From Aphidius gifuensis (taxonomy: Eukaryota; Arthropoda; Insecta; Hymenoptera; Braconidae): DNA of 64,000 nt. Below are positions 48,643 to 61,561 of the stretch, piece by piece. Where the stretch lies: NCBI RefSeq assembly GCF_014905175.1, contig NC_057793.1, positions 10,354,001 to 10,418,000 on the forward strand, read 5' to 3'. Under the pieces are notes generated by a model. It saw only the letters and a list, made by a program, of their open reading frames with translations, did no database searches and was not told where the DNA came from. The stretch's first letter is position 1. Each line of letters starts with the position of its first letter. The translations under genes were made by a program, and so were the position numbers.

Positions 48643-49703
48643 CCCAGGTAGGAAGTGACGACGGGGACAAGCTTGGGACAAGCTCGTTTGTCAGGCTCTG
48701 AGGCTCGTGTCAAGCTTCACTACCCGGCTTGTGTCAAGCCTCGGTGAACCCTGGAATGTTCACTAAATTTTTGCCGGTGTCAGGCTTGTATTCCAGGCTT
48801 GTTTCCCAGGCTTGTACCAAGCCTCATTTCTAAGCTTGTATCAAGCCTCACTACCTGGCTTGTGTCAAGCCTGGCTGAGCCCTGGAATGTTCACTAAGTT
48901 TTTGCCGGTGTCAGGCTTGTATTCCAGGCTTGTTTTCCAAGCCTGGCACAAGCCTGTGTCTAAGGCTTGACACAAGCTTGCAAAAAAAAACTAAAAAATA
49001 ATATAAATAAACTATTATTGTTAGTTTATGTTTATAACATTATTTTTTTTTTATTTAAACAATTTGAATAAACGACATTCATTAAACGAAAACGAATGGA
49101 AGTAACGTGCGATAGATCCGGGGTCTCTCACGTAGAAGTCGAACGCGCTATCAAACCAACCGTCGGGGTATTGATGTAAGATGTAGTGAAACTTTTTTAT
49201 ATGAATAAACTCTACTGAGACTCAAAGCCTGACACAATAGTCAAAGCCTGATAATTTCTCCTTAAAATTTATATAACATTTATACAACTAATTACTATTT
49301 TTTTTTTTTTTTTTATTAAATATATGCACAAGTCAAGTCTCGTGTGAGGCTTGGTGAAACGATGGGCACCAGCTTGACACGAGGCTGTGTTTCAAGGCTT
49401 GTGTAAGACCGGGTAAAATCAACGGGGACAAGCTTGTTTCAAGCCTGTGCAGCCAAGGCTCGTGTGAGGCCGGGTAAAAGCAAAAAATACAGACTTGACA
49501 CAAGACTGAGTTGCCAAGGCCCCTGTGAGACCGGGTAAAATCAAAAAATACAGGCTTGACACAAGACTGCGTTACCAAGGCCCGTGTGAGACCGGGTAAA
49601 ATCAACGGGCCCAGGCCTGAGACAAACCTTGGCTACCAAGGCTTGATACACAGCCCTTGCACAAGCCTGACACGGTCGTCAAGCCCGAGAATTCCTACCT
49701 GGG
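48643..49703. mobile_element. MITE, CCCAGGTAGGAA termini (1061 bp), in the retroelement
   Basis: CCCAGGTAGGAAGTGACGAC at the left and AATTCCTACCTGGG at the right, with TA on both sides (48641 and 49704). The arms are built from CAAGCCTG / CAGGCTTG words in both orientations. A tRNA-like segment lies in the middle on the minus strand. Insertion into an already decayed retroelement makes the MITE the younger layer. Confidence 0.87.
49106..49166 (-). pseudogene. tRNA-like segment inside the MITE
   Basis: On the minus strand, GGTTTGATAGCGCGTTCGAC followed by TTCTACGTGAGAGACCCC and GGATCTATCGC has a D-arm-like and a B-box-like part in tRNA spacing. It corresponds to 61145-61203 and to the split copy at 16496-17650. 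Confidence 0.45.
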
Positions 49704-50399
49704 TATACCACTGGCCAAGACACAGAGCAAATAAAAAAATACCAAGTTTAGAAGAATACAAACAACGTAAACCAGTATACTCAATGAGAATACCAGACAG
49801 GGATTTCTTTGACTGGGACAGAATAATACCTCATAAATACTGGTGGCTTGAAGAAGCAAAACATATATAGACGAATTCAACAACAGACAAAAACGATGGA
49901 AAGAAGAAAAAATTAGAAGACGAAGCAGCCTAAATATATCCTTTTCAACACAAACCTCATTTTATCAATCAAGGAAAATAAAAATAAATTTCCATATTTA
50001 AATTTTACAATCTAGAACAATGCTTACTTTTGGTATTCATTAGTATTCATTGTTGATTAGCTCCTGTTTTTTTTTCTTATTAGTTGCACTCGAGCTCTTC
50101 AACAACAATTGGTTACAATTGCTTTTATCCTGTTTTATTATTAATTTTTCTTACATATTATCAATATTTAGAAAAATTTGAAATGAGTAAGCATCCTTCT
50201 CATTATTCTAAACTTATTCCTCCTTTTATTCCTTATCACTATGGGTATTTGATAAACCCACACCTGAGTCAAGAGAAATACGTTTTATTGTTATCTGGTC
50301 GGCTGTTTTTGGTTTTACGTTATTAATATTCAATAATAACAAAAAAGCACGTCAGCTTCAACACAACAATAATGAATGAACAAAATGTGAAATCAAAAC

Positions 50400-50668
50400 C
50401 AAGAGCATCAGCAGAATCAGCTATTTAAAAAATTAATGAAAAACAGCTGAATTAATTAATTTTTAAAAAATGGCAAAATTGTTCAACTTAAATAAGTTGT
50501 TTAACTTAATAAGCTGTTTAACTTAACTTGCATTTTAACATTTTAGTTGAAAATAATATTTACTTACAACTTGTTAGCAGCATGGATATGAAAAAAAGCT
50601 TTTCGTATTTTGTTTACTATCAAGTAATCCAAAATGGAATGCCAACGGCATGTGGTATTTCCAAGCCA
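50400..50668 (-). pseudogene. Remnant of the right arm of a 5S pair and a 5S fragment
   Basis: AAAAATTAATGAAAAACAGC then TGAATTAATTAATT is the right arm of the 5S spacer. GGAATGCCAACGGCATGTGG (50635-50654) and TATTTCCAAGCC match the 3' ~30 nt of a minus-strand 5S gene with changes. With the 5S gene at 41977-46843 it makes a third convergent pair, expanded by insertions and then partly deleted. Confidence 0.65.
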
Positions 50669-50708
50669 TAAAAAGTCAGATAAAACAAAGTTTTGATTTT
50701 TCCCACTC

Positions 50709-50826
50709 GCCAACGACCATATCGGCTTGAATACACCAGTTCTCGTCCGATCACTGAAGTTAAGCAAGGCTGAGCGTGGTTAGTACTTGGATGGGTGACC
50801 GCTTGGGAACACCACGTGCCGTTGGC
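50709..50826 (+). rRNA. 5S ribosomal RNA gene
   Basis: This is a full-length 118-nt copy with one visible change from the common sequence (GAATAC for GAGTAC near nt 23), an intact internal control region and a T-run terminator after it. The upstream flank is AAGTCAGATAAAACAAAG, and it is convergent with the gene at 51174. Confidence 0.95.
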
Positions 50827-51173
50827 ATTCTTTTTGCATTTTTTTTTTGGATTAATTATTTCAGCTGTTTTTCATCAATTTTTTTAACAAGTGAGCCTGC
50901 TGATGTTGTTGCAAAAACCACTAGTTTTGTTCGAGGATAACTAGGAACATCATTTAGATAGATGGTGAATGACTTGGGACCCAGAACTGATCTTGTAATC
51001 TTGATATCTCGAAAGATATTCGAGACATCAAAATTTTCTCTCTACCATACTTTTTTGCTTAAATTAATGAAAAACAGCTGAATGATATGCCATTGTTGAC
51101 TGTTTTAAGCTCAAATAATCACTGTTAATTTCAGAGTTAAACTAAAAAAAATAACAAAAATACCAAAAGGAAT
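50827..51173 (-). repeat. Spacer of a convergent 5S pair with a dead RT fragment (orientation 2)
   Basis: This 347-bp spacer is nearly the exact reverse complement of 40176-40524. The RT fragment is therefore antisense here (GACTTGGGACCCAGAACTGA). The symmetric 5S genes on either side hide the flip. Confidence 0.88.
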
Positions 51174-51291
51174 GCCAACGGCACGTGGTGTTCCCAAGCG
51201 GTCACCCATCCAAGTACTAACCACGCTCAGCCTTGCTTAACTTCAGTGATCGGACGAGAACTGGTGTACTCAAGCCGATATGGTCGTTGGC
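51174..51291 (-). rRNA. 5S ribosomal RNA gene
   Basis: This is a full-length 118-nt minus-strand copy with an intact internal control region and a TTTTGGTATTTTTG-type flank following its 3' end. It is the last 5S gene in the window. Confidence 0.95.
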
Positions 51292-54200
51292 GAATGCAAG
51301 AAATTAGAACTTTGTTTCATCCGACTGATGTATGTTCAAACTACCAAGCCATTTTTTTTTAATCTAAATGCAAATTATTATTGTACACTGAAGATTTAGG
51401 AAATGAATGAAAATCAGTCGACTTCCATCTACATAGCAACAATTTGTGTCCTGAATGATTAAAGTGTACTATCATAATATTACTCCAGATAGTATGCTGA
51501 ACAATAACATATTAACGACTAGCATTCTTTGTGTACTCTTGTGAAGCACATTCGCAGTCTTAAACTGCAGCATTCGGATATCATTTCAACTGTATCATAC
51601 CAAATCAGCCTATCAAAACTATTTAACTTTAACTTCTCAGCATCCAAAAAGTAACTTCATAACGAATTGGGATAACTTATGATTCAACGCTGACTGCAAA
51701 CTGAACCTTGTATAAAGAATGACATTCTTCCAGAATCACTAACAAGTAGTAATAAGAAAACCATTGCATCGAAACCAGGCTTAGATGAGCCCTCGAACTT
51801 CTGATGTATTCATCTGTATTTAAGATGTTTTCCATCATTTTCCAAAACTGTTTTTATAACTCAAAAAAACGTTAAACTCGAAGCAAGGTGTATTTTCTTT
51901 CTACTTAAAATTTTGTATGCTTTCCGATGATTACAGTGGTTATTTCTCTTGTTACAGAAAATATATTTTTTATATGTACTTATCATTCAAAATAAAAATA
52001 TTTTCTTGATTAAAAAAGTTTCATTATAGTCTTGGAAACTTTTTTTTCATGCGTCAAAATAAATGATTTCGTCTTCAATCAATTAATTTAATAAAATCAT
52101 AAATCATAATTAATTTAACAACCAAAAAAAATTTCATTCTTTATTTTCAAATTGAAAAAAAATGAATGAGTATAATTCAAAAAATATGACTTGACAATTC
52201 ATATTTTTTATTGTCAAATTAAATTATAATTACAAGAGCTGTCGTGTTCATCGCATATCAAAAAAAATATTTGTCTCGTTAAATATGTGTATCATGATCA
52301 ATTGACATTATTTCTCAGTTTCTCAATCACATCTCTATAGATATATTCACATATAGTTTATATTAACTCTTTATATATCTGAACAGGATTATGACGTGAG
52401 TAGGTCTTGTGCCTTCCGGGGGCGTCTCATATAAAACTCTGACATCGCTCAGAGAATGCAGACACTGGACATCTTTTGTCGTGTTGTGTCGCCATTATAT
52501 ATTTCATGAAGGTTACCTCGCACCCAAGATCAACTTACACCGATGGATATCGTATATATATAAAAATGTTAAAAAAAAAAAAACAAAATAATAATAATAA
52601 TGATAATAGTAATAATAAAAAAAATAAAAATAAGACCAATTAAATATCTTAATTAAGGCTATTAATCAAGTTGTCGGGGATGCGGCTTCCGTGCCTTTAC
52701 GATTCAGGAATGGTAGCGGTCGGCAATTTCTTGTGCGACTACTGCTTGCTCTGCGTGTGCGCCCCGTTTGAGGCTCCAATGAGAAAAGAGATAGACAGCT
52801 TCGTAGGATCCCGTGCCATCACTACACTATACGTACATACATATACATAAATACCAATCATATACAATCCACTGCAAATATATCGGCACATATATTGCAT
52901 GCAAGAAACTAATATATATACATACATATACTCTGATGCGGTCCAATCAGAGTCTGGTAATTGCAAATAAACGCTATATCAGATACATATATATATGTTT
53001 TTTGTAATGTAGAACAATTACGTGCTTTGCACACATAATTCACACTTGGATATACATGTATATTATTTATTTGATTAATAAATAATATATTTTTTGTTTT
53101 TAATGACAAATGGCAAAATGATTTTCCAAAAATTTACGTATAACATATATCTATATAACCCTCGTTTATTATTTGTCAGTAAATAACTTTACACCAGAGT
53201 GAAACGGCTTAAAAAGTAATAATAATAATGTTAAAAAAAAAAAAAAGAGATTATAAAAAAGTAGGTGCAACACCTGCGAATGGCGACAAGCAAACCGCCT
53301 TGTTGATCGATCATCGGCCTCCTCGCATGCTTTTTTTTTTATTCCTTATATTCTTGTACTCTTTTTTTATCTTCTCTTTTTCTTCTTGTTATTTTTTTTA
53401 TGTTATTTTTTAAACACTTTTTCCATTTAGCCAATCGGTCAACGATAATAGTTTATTCGTATAATAAGTTCTGTGTACAAAAAATTACGTTCCAGATAAA
53501 TTCATGATGAATTCACCATGGACGTTTATGATGAAGTCATTTTGTGAAACAAATATTAATTCAGGATGAGTTTATAGACACGCTTGTACTGGCTTTATTA
53601 TTTTTTAAATTTGTTGTCTATTTTTTTTTTTTTTTTTCAATAACTAAAATAGATTTCTGTAAATCATACAGCGAATACAATTATTTATTTCATTTTAAAA
53701 TAATTGATATATTTTGTAAGAAAAAGAGTAATTCAGCATGAAAAATCAGCAGTTAATTATTAATACAATGACAATTTGATTTAAAAGAATTAAAATAAAT
53801 TAGCCTTCATGAATTTACTATGAACTGAATATTAGTTCGGCCTGAAATCACTACTGATTAATAAAGTTTTTTTTTTAAAATCCAATACTTCCAAGCTGTT
53901 TACTATTTTAATAAAAAAAATCCATTGTTCCATTGAAAAAAAAATTTGTTTGTCTCGATATACGTCTGCAATTTCGAATTTAGGATCAAATTTTTATTGT
54001 TTCAAAGTATCTTTGTAAACCCTACAAACTGCATTTCTCTATTTGACCAATTTTTTAATTAAATTAATATATTTTTTAAGAAAAATCCATTAGGATATTG
54101 TAGGATGAGACACACTGTATACACTAGCTTTGTTTATTCATTTAATGTCATTAAACCAACTGTTTATTTATATATTTATATTTTATTATTATTGTCAGGA

Positions 54201-57200
54201 CAAAAGCAAGTTTTCAACGGGATGATTTCAAATAATTCAAAATATAGCTAGTGTATATTGAAGTGATCAGGTCGTTTACCTGGTTGCGGCCTCCTTACAA
54301 CCAGGAAACTCGTCGTCATAATCCTTTGGTTGGCTGGGTATTTTATCTAACTGCGTCGAGTTACTGTTCTTTATTTATTTATATATATTTATTATATTTA
54401 CATGTGTATGTGTGTGTCATAAAATTTCAATATTTATTGTTATTATTGCATAAGATAGCTAGCAACATTAGAGAGAAGGTTTTTTTATACTTATACTCTT
54501 CCCATAATACTTTAAAACTATTACTCATTTAAAGCATAATATTATATGCCACCCAGTTATACTATACATGTCTCAAATAACTCGATATACATTTTTTATA
54601 CTCTATATACATATATATTTTAACCACTACTACTGTGCAATAAAAATTATCTTTTCAATCCAATTTCAGTATGATCATATATATATGTGTTTTTTATTTT
54701 TTTTATTTTCATATATATCTTATTATTTATTGAAAAATTCAGTTTCTGTGTTTACAGTGGCATTTGCCAAGTGACCCATGAATAAGTTTAAATACTTTTT
54801 CTATGCTAATCGAGAAACTCCAAGATATAATAATACTGCAAAGATTTCATTTCATTTATTTTTTTTTCTTCTTTTATTATATATATTAGAAATAATTTAT
54901 TCCAATAAAATCGTTATACTAGCTGCAAAGTTTTGAGTTTATGGGATTCATTATTATTATTTTATTCTTCATTTTTTTGTTTTTTTTTTTTTAAATTAAA
55001 AAAGACACTGTTAACAGTTAATTCAGATGAATTAATTCAAAGGATCATTATAGCATATGATTGAATGAGAAATTTTAGTTATGTATAGAAAGCTATTGAA
55101 GGTCGAGGCAAGCAAGTTTCCTAAGTGTATATATGTATTTATTTATTAGAAGCATTTGAAGCAATCGACCACGTGCTGAGAGTGATCGATACCCTCGTTT
55201 CTTATATCTTCGTCTAACTTGTTTTGCATATTTAACCTTTGTGCTCAGTTTTACCTGCAAGCTATTCTTGGCAATTGATTCCGTTAGAAAAAAATTTTCA
55301 CGTAAATTCAATAGAGATAAATTTTAAATTACTGATAAATTAGATATTTTTTTGTTTTTTATTATACTCTTTTAAAAATTGAAATTAATGTGAGGTAAAT
55401 ATTTATTGATAGAAAATTCTCTTGGATTGAATATTAATATTATTCTTTTCATTGTTTCTAAAATATTTTACACGTGATGAAAATGCTTTTGCACGAAAAT
55501 CATTGATCATTGGTAAGACAGTAGGAAAATTCTCTTTATTTTTTCGAAAATTGAGTTTCAAGATGAGTGCACCTGATGCACACTCGTACATTAGACATGA
55601 CTCGTGTTATTTTCCTAGATTTATGCTTGGAATCTATCAATTGAATTTATGAAGATGACTAATAAGTAAAAAAAAAATTTCTAAAATTTTCTTTCATGAG
55701 ATTTTTATTTTACAGCCTCCTACTGACTTATGAATTTTTCTACTTTTCCGCGGGAATAATGCTTCATTGTAACTTGTGTAATTTCACCACAATAAATTTA
55801 CAAAAGCATCACAGTCATCGAAAGCTTCATGATTATTGCAAGATTCGAACCTTGCAATAGTAATTTTGTTTGCTGATTGTCAACGGGAATATCTACGCAG
55901 TTTCAATTCAAGTTTGTTATATTAAAAAACGTATTCTAATTTTTCTAATATATTGCTTTTGGAAAACTACTTCTAAACTCTTTCAGTCAAACTATATCTA
56001 TATACAAAATTTAACATAAAATATACAACACTTCAAACTACTGTTTTAAAAAAGTTCTCATCGTTAACTCCTGACAACTCATCTTTGCAACGATCAAGCT
56101 TGATTGTCGACTTTTTAGTGTGTTCAATCAGTACCTGATTTCTATATTAATATGACGGATTGCACCTGCTACTCAACGCATAGTAGCATGAGGGTCAGGT
56201 TTAAATACAAAACGTAAAATATATTTCAACATTCGTATGTCCAAATGTCACTCAATGTAAGTTATATATTTATTTATTTGAATATTATTCGAATCATGAT
56301 AACTCACTGAATATAAAAGTAGTAAGTCTATACTACTGTAGTAATTTAAATGGTGTCATATCATTAAAAAACTTTAATTCTTGATTTAGCATATAAATAA
56401 ATAACAACAACAATAATATTCTACTTAAAATTTTTAGCCAAATATATGCAAAACTATATATTCTCAATTAAATTATTATAAAACATATGAATTTATTATG
56501 TACTAAATTAAATTAAATTATGTATCTTAAAAATATTAATTCTCTAAAATTAATTTTATACAAATGAATAAAAAAATTCTTTTGATTTATAATTATGTTT
56601 TTTGCATCAAAAAGCTTTTAAGATATTCCCATCATTTACTATTTGTACATATATGTATACGAAAATTTTAGTTATGCAATATCCTCAAAAATTCATCTGA
56701 GATGTCATCTGCTAATTGATAATCTTTCAGTTATCAAAGATCTAATATGTGCTTACCATTAAAAATAAAAAAATAATTTCATCATTCTTATTCTGAATGT
56801 TGGCAAATTTTTAATTTTTAATTTTGTTTATTTTTTGCTATATCTGTTTAATCTAAAATTCAGGAATCTGCAAAACATTTAGTGAAAAAATAATAAAAAT
56901 AAAAAACTGCTGAGAAGAAGAAGCAGAAGTTAAGAGTTGTTCATTAAAACAAATTCAACATTCTTTAAATTAGGTTTTATTTATTCTTATTTCACTTGAG
57001 ACTGCTGGATATTTTATCAATATATATACATTTCTTTGCCTAAAATATACACGGACATATTTATACAAAATAAAAAAAAACATGTTGCCGAAAAACATTA
57101 AATATACCGAAAAAGACAAATTTCTTTTTGAGATGTTATGGATTGTCTTTCGTCAACAAATTAATATACAATATATCTCTAACACAAATATGGTTATATA

Positions 57201-60200
57201 TTAATTTTGACATTATCTGATTAATATATGAAATATTTATTTTAAATTGGTAATATGATCATTCAATATTGCGATGTGTTAATTGCATCAACTTCGTCTC
57301 CTAATTTGTATCATAAATTTTCACTGTGTATTGAAAAACAAAAGAAAACAAAGATCAATAAAAAATCAATACGAAAATAATAAAATAAAAAACAAAATAA
57401 ATAATTAAATGAATAGTCAATTGAATTAAATTTCTTTTTAAATAAAATAATTCAAAATAAAAATCTTAAAAAACATAATGTAACAAAAAAAAAAATCTAA
57501 GCAATTCATCATTTTGATGTTTATCTTTCTCAAGACTGAAACGAATACGATAAAATAAAAATTGTAGATTCACACATAAAAAAAAAAATACAGTTAATTA
57601 TATAGATAATAAAAAAAAAAAATCAAGTATGATATATTGATGATATTATGAAAAAAAAAAATTCAAATAATTTCTTAAGGTGTTAAATTTAAAATTGTCT
57701 AAGATATGATTTAGCTGCAGCTGATCATCATGTTTTTGATGATATACTACTGTATTTTTTACAATGTTCCATTAAAGCTATTTTCTTGCAGTTGAATTGT
57801 AATTACCTACAAGATGTAAAAATATTTTGTTTGATTTGTATAACTATTTGAATTATGACAAGTGTATTTAATTTTAAATAATTCATATTGTTTTTAATAA
57901 TTTTACCTTAATTACAAAATCCACCCTCTTTGAAATTTTGAATGATTGACATAAAAATGTCACGCTTCACATGCTACTTCTTTCTTCAAAAAATATATAC
58001 AAATATTAATAATTTAAAAGCGGTTTGTATAAATAAAAAATTTAAGAATAAAGCCATTTATCTTTTTTTAAATAAATAAACTTAATAATAGAGATTTGTC
58101 TCAACATATAAAAAGAATAATAAAAAAGAGTATACACTATTTTAAATTTAAAGTAGGATAGAAATTTCAGTGCTTAGTCTTATTGGTGGTCGGATGTAGG
58201 AAACAAGCTGTGAAGTTGTTGAGTCAACGGAAGTGACTATTTCATAGCTTCACTGAATATATCTATATTTTATATCTATATATAAATTTTATATACAGTT
58301 GAATGCATTTTCATGGTATGACAACTTTTGTATATATTTATACGCATATTTGTTTGTGTGTGTGAGGGTAGAAGTTAGGTCGAGACATTTCTATATGTTG
58401 TGTTGTAATTAGGTTGTCTGAAACACTCACGTCATGTCACATCAACAGAGTGTAAGAACGTTGCAAGCAAGCCCAAAGAGACATAATGCTCCTTCTATAT
58501 ACTTAACTGGCATTCTGGCAGTTTCTGTGTATATATAAGCAAAGTTGTCAGAGAGAGAAAGTATGTTTCTTAGTTTCTTCCATGGCATATATTGCCTTCA
58601 AGCAATACAAATCAACTTGTACACAGTACATTACATATATATGTATATTTGTGTTGAACATTTTCATTTTTCTTTACTCTTTCATTCATCAAATAATCCT
58701 TAAAGATTATTATTATGCCTTTATTTTTTCACAAATAATAAATCTCATTCCAGAAATATATTTTTGTATTTCCCATTTACACTTAATATTTTTGTATAAA
58801 TTTGTTTTTTTTTTTTTTTTAGATTAAAAATAATAATAGATTATCTACAGTATTAATTATTAATCTTTCGAATAACAATATATCTACCTTGTAATTCATT
58901 TATTTTTAACTATATCATTATTATTTTTATTTTCTTTCAAGAGATTTTATTTAAAATCAGTGGAATCATAAAATTTTAAAATTGATAATAATTATTTTTT
59001 CTTAATCATGATTACAATTATTTATCAAAATAAAACTAATTTATAGATATAAAAATGGTTATCAAAATTTTATTTTGTTTCTAAATAGGACGTTATAGTT
59101 AATTATTAAATTACATTAAATTTTAATGCTTTTTGGTTATTTAATAATTCCATATATTTGTGATTTCAAAGTTATACACAATGCCATTATTTTAAATCAT
59201 TTAAAATCACTTGGAGCGACACGAAATCCATTCAAATAACTCTTATAGTTTTGAATTTATCATACCACTTAAATATTCAGAGTATAAATGAAGAATTGTC
59301 ATTAAAAAATATTACAAAGATACTAGATCTAAAAGTTTTCTTTTTCAGTTGATTTATCCAACAAATAAGGGAAAAAAAGTGACAAGGTATTTTACATTGC
59401 ATAAAAAAAAAAGCAAGTCCAAAGCAGAGATGCAGCAAACATTATTTTTCTTGCTTGTAAATATATACAGGCACTTATATGAAAGGAAAGTAAATTAGGG
59501 GTTGTCTTGTTCAATTTCTTGTTTGTCCTCTTTTCATTTTACCTGAGTCTTCCCCCCAGCCCATCATTTATTTATTCTTTTTTTTTTTTTCGTCAAAACT
59601 CTTGATCCACGTCGTAGTATAATCATAAGGTCCTCTTAATCTTTAAGGTCCTTGCGAAAATCATATACTATACAACTGATGATCAGTTCAAAAATTATGA
59701 GTTTCTTCCAAGTAGCTTTCAATTGTAATTGATGATAATATACTGATCTTATCATTTTGTTTTATCTTTCTATCCTTTTTTTTTTTTATTAGCAACTTTT
59801 ATAAAGTAGATATTATTAAAAAAATAAAAAATTATACTACACAAATATTTGTAATAAATAATAAAAGTCGAATAATTATGATTTTTTTTTACGGAGGCTA
59901 GGAGCCATAGGCTCAGCCGCAGCATTGGATTTATCAACGAAAAAAAAAAAAAGTCTATAACTTTTGAACCACCGAACTTAGAAAGTTTGTTCATAGCTCA
60001 AAAGAAGCGCCTCTATAAACTCTTCAAAAACCATTATAAACTTTTCTCCTGTGAATAATATTTTTTGAAAAAAAAAATAAAATATCGATTTTCGGAAAAT
60101 GTTTGTTTTTTTTCCAAATTTAGTACCATCTAAACTATGAATCTGAGAGTATAAGTTACGAGGGTTGCTATGACCTTCGGAAATTTCTCTATCATATTCT

Positions 60201-60548
60201 ATTTCTTTGAAATCAATGCAACCATGTGAAAAAAAGACAGACGTTTATACAAAAATTTTTAATTGTTGCAAAAAACGGCGCCAGCAATAACTCGTAAAAA
60301 AAATCAAGGTAGAGACTTCGGTTTAGGCTCAAAAAATTCGTCTACAAAAACTCTATCGCCCGCATCATGGACTTTTTCCGCTATAAGCAATAGTTTTTGA
60401 ACCAAAAATAAAAAACCTTGAAATTAAAAAAAAAAAAAAAAAGACATTTTTTTTTTTTTCTCAAAATGTATGCATCATAGAGCAAAAATTTTTCGAAAAG
60501 CACTAGATCTGTCAGAGAAGCTACTTTTGAAACTAATACAAAGTCTCT
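51292..60548. other. AT-rich stretch without a supported gene
   Basis: Long A/T runs and short ORFs without domains. About 52390-52820 is clearly richer in GC and more complex than its surroundings, but gives no open frame with plausible splice sites. From about 59890 to 60548 the sequence belongs to the dispersed repeat described separately. Confidence 0.5.
59885..60548. repeat. Dispersed repeat, copy 1
   Basis: AACTCTATCGCCCGCATCAT then GGACTTTTTCCGCT at about 60347, followed by AAGACATTTTTTTTTTT, TCTCAAAATGTATG and ...AATACAAAGTCTCT, recurs at 61590-61815 and in part at 63440-63960. It is interrupted at 60551 by a MITE. The nature of the repeat is unknown; no coding frame is seen. Confidence 0.65.
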
Positions 60549-60550
60549 AT

Positions 60551-61559
60551 CCCAGGTAGGAGTTCTCGGGCTTGAACAACTGTGCCAGGCTTGTGCGAGG
60601 GTCGTGTATCGATCCTGGGGAGCACAGGCTTGACACAATCTTGTGCCCATTGTTTTCTCCGGCCTTACACGAGCCTCATTAACACAGGCTAGATACAAGA
60701 CTGTCCCCTTTGTCTTTAACCGGCCTCACACAGGCCTCAATAATTCAAGCCGGTGTCAAGCCTGTGTTTTTTGTTTTCCCCGGCCTCACACGAGCCTCGT
60801 TAACACAGGCTTGACACAAGGCTGTCCCCGTTGTCTTTAACCGTCCTCACACAGGCCTCAATAATTCAAGCCGGTGTCAAGCCTGTTTTTTTTGTTTTCT
60901 CCGGCCTCACACTAGCCTTGTGTCAAGCCCGTTTTACCAAGCCTCACACGGGACTTGACTTGTGCATATATTCAATTAAAAAAAAAAAATAAATTAGTTA
61001 GATCTATAAATTGTAAATAGACACTTTAAATAAAAATTATTAGGTTTTGACTATCGTGCCAGGCTTTTACAAGAATAGTGTATTGACTCTCGAATAAATT
61101 CATTCATATAAAAAATTTTGACTGACTCTTTCATGAATCCCCTGTGGTTGACTTGATAGAGCATTGGAGTTCCACGTGAGAGACCTAGGATCGATCCCCC
61201 GTTACGCCGTTTATTTTCGTTCATATAATCATCGTTAATTCAACTTGTATCGCGCAAAAAATAATAATGTCAAATAAATAAATTAATAATAATTGTTTAT
61301 TTATATTTTTTTATAATTTTTTTTGCAAGCCGGTGTCAAGCCTGGGAACACAAGACTGTGTCGAGCCTGGGAACACAAGACTGTGTCGGGCCTGAGAACA
61401 CAAGCCTGTGTCAAGCCCGATACACTAGTCCGACACCAGCAAATACATCGTGAACATTCCAGACTTGACACAGGCTTGTGTCTCAGGCCCGACACAGGCC
61501 CGAGAGCCGTGTAATCAGGCTTGTCCCAGGCTTGTGCCCGTCGTCACTTCCTACCTGGG
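60551..61559. mobile_element. MITE, CCCAGGTAGGA termini (1009 bp)
   Basis: CCCAGGTAGGAGTTCTC at the left and CACTTCCTACCTGGG at the right, with AT on both sides (60549-60550 and 61560-61561). The related sequence at 63505 (GTCTCCATGTTAAAAATAAC) gives the empty site. The arms consist of CAAGCCTG/CAGGCTTG-rich repeats, and a tRNA-like segment sits in the middle. It is intact in outline and non-coding. Confidence 0.87.
61145..61203 (+). pseudogene. tRNA-like segment inside the MITE (uninterrupted version)
   Basis: GGTTGACTTGATAGAGCATT then GGAGTTCCACGTGAGAGACC and TAGGATCGATCCCCC. TAGAGCATTGGA followed ~25 nt later by GGATCGATCCCC is the D-arm/B-box layout of a tRNA, but the acceptor stem is not apparent. 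It may act as a Pol III promoter relic. Confidence 0.5.
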
Positions 61560-61561
61560 AT

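Larger units (their letters stand above)
46986..50400 (+). pseudogene. 5'-truncated, frameshifted Jockey-like retrotransposon
   Basis: Reverse transcriptase begins in mid-protein at about 46989. It runs through CYRPISLTPTLSKVYK, GAALIDLEKAFDSVWINGL and KIREGLQQGTVNSPILFNI, hits a stop at 47817, shifts frame into YSIAFADDLLIYVASN (47830-48080), then shifts back for EVKYLGVWIDKLIRG and LLIRPILTYAAPIWWN up to 48584. The FADD motif survives but the frame is broken twice. A MITE (48643-49703) lies in the 3' part. It is related to the fragment at 11021-12588. Its 3' end is not sharply visible; the spacer of a 5S pair resumes near 50400. Confidence 0.82.

Noticed and set aside
49333..49605. 90-codon ORF with repeated LPGLTRAL-type peptides
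   Set aside because: It lies within the inverted-repeat arms of a MITE, and the peptide repeat only reflects the DNA word CAAGCCTG.
55840..55865. GATTCGAACCTTGC, resembling a minus-strand tRNA B box
   Set aside because: It is part of a short local palindrome (TTGCAAG / CTTGCAA). No A box or cloverleaf could be found.
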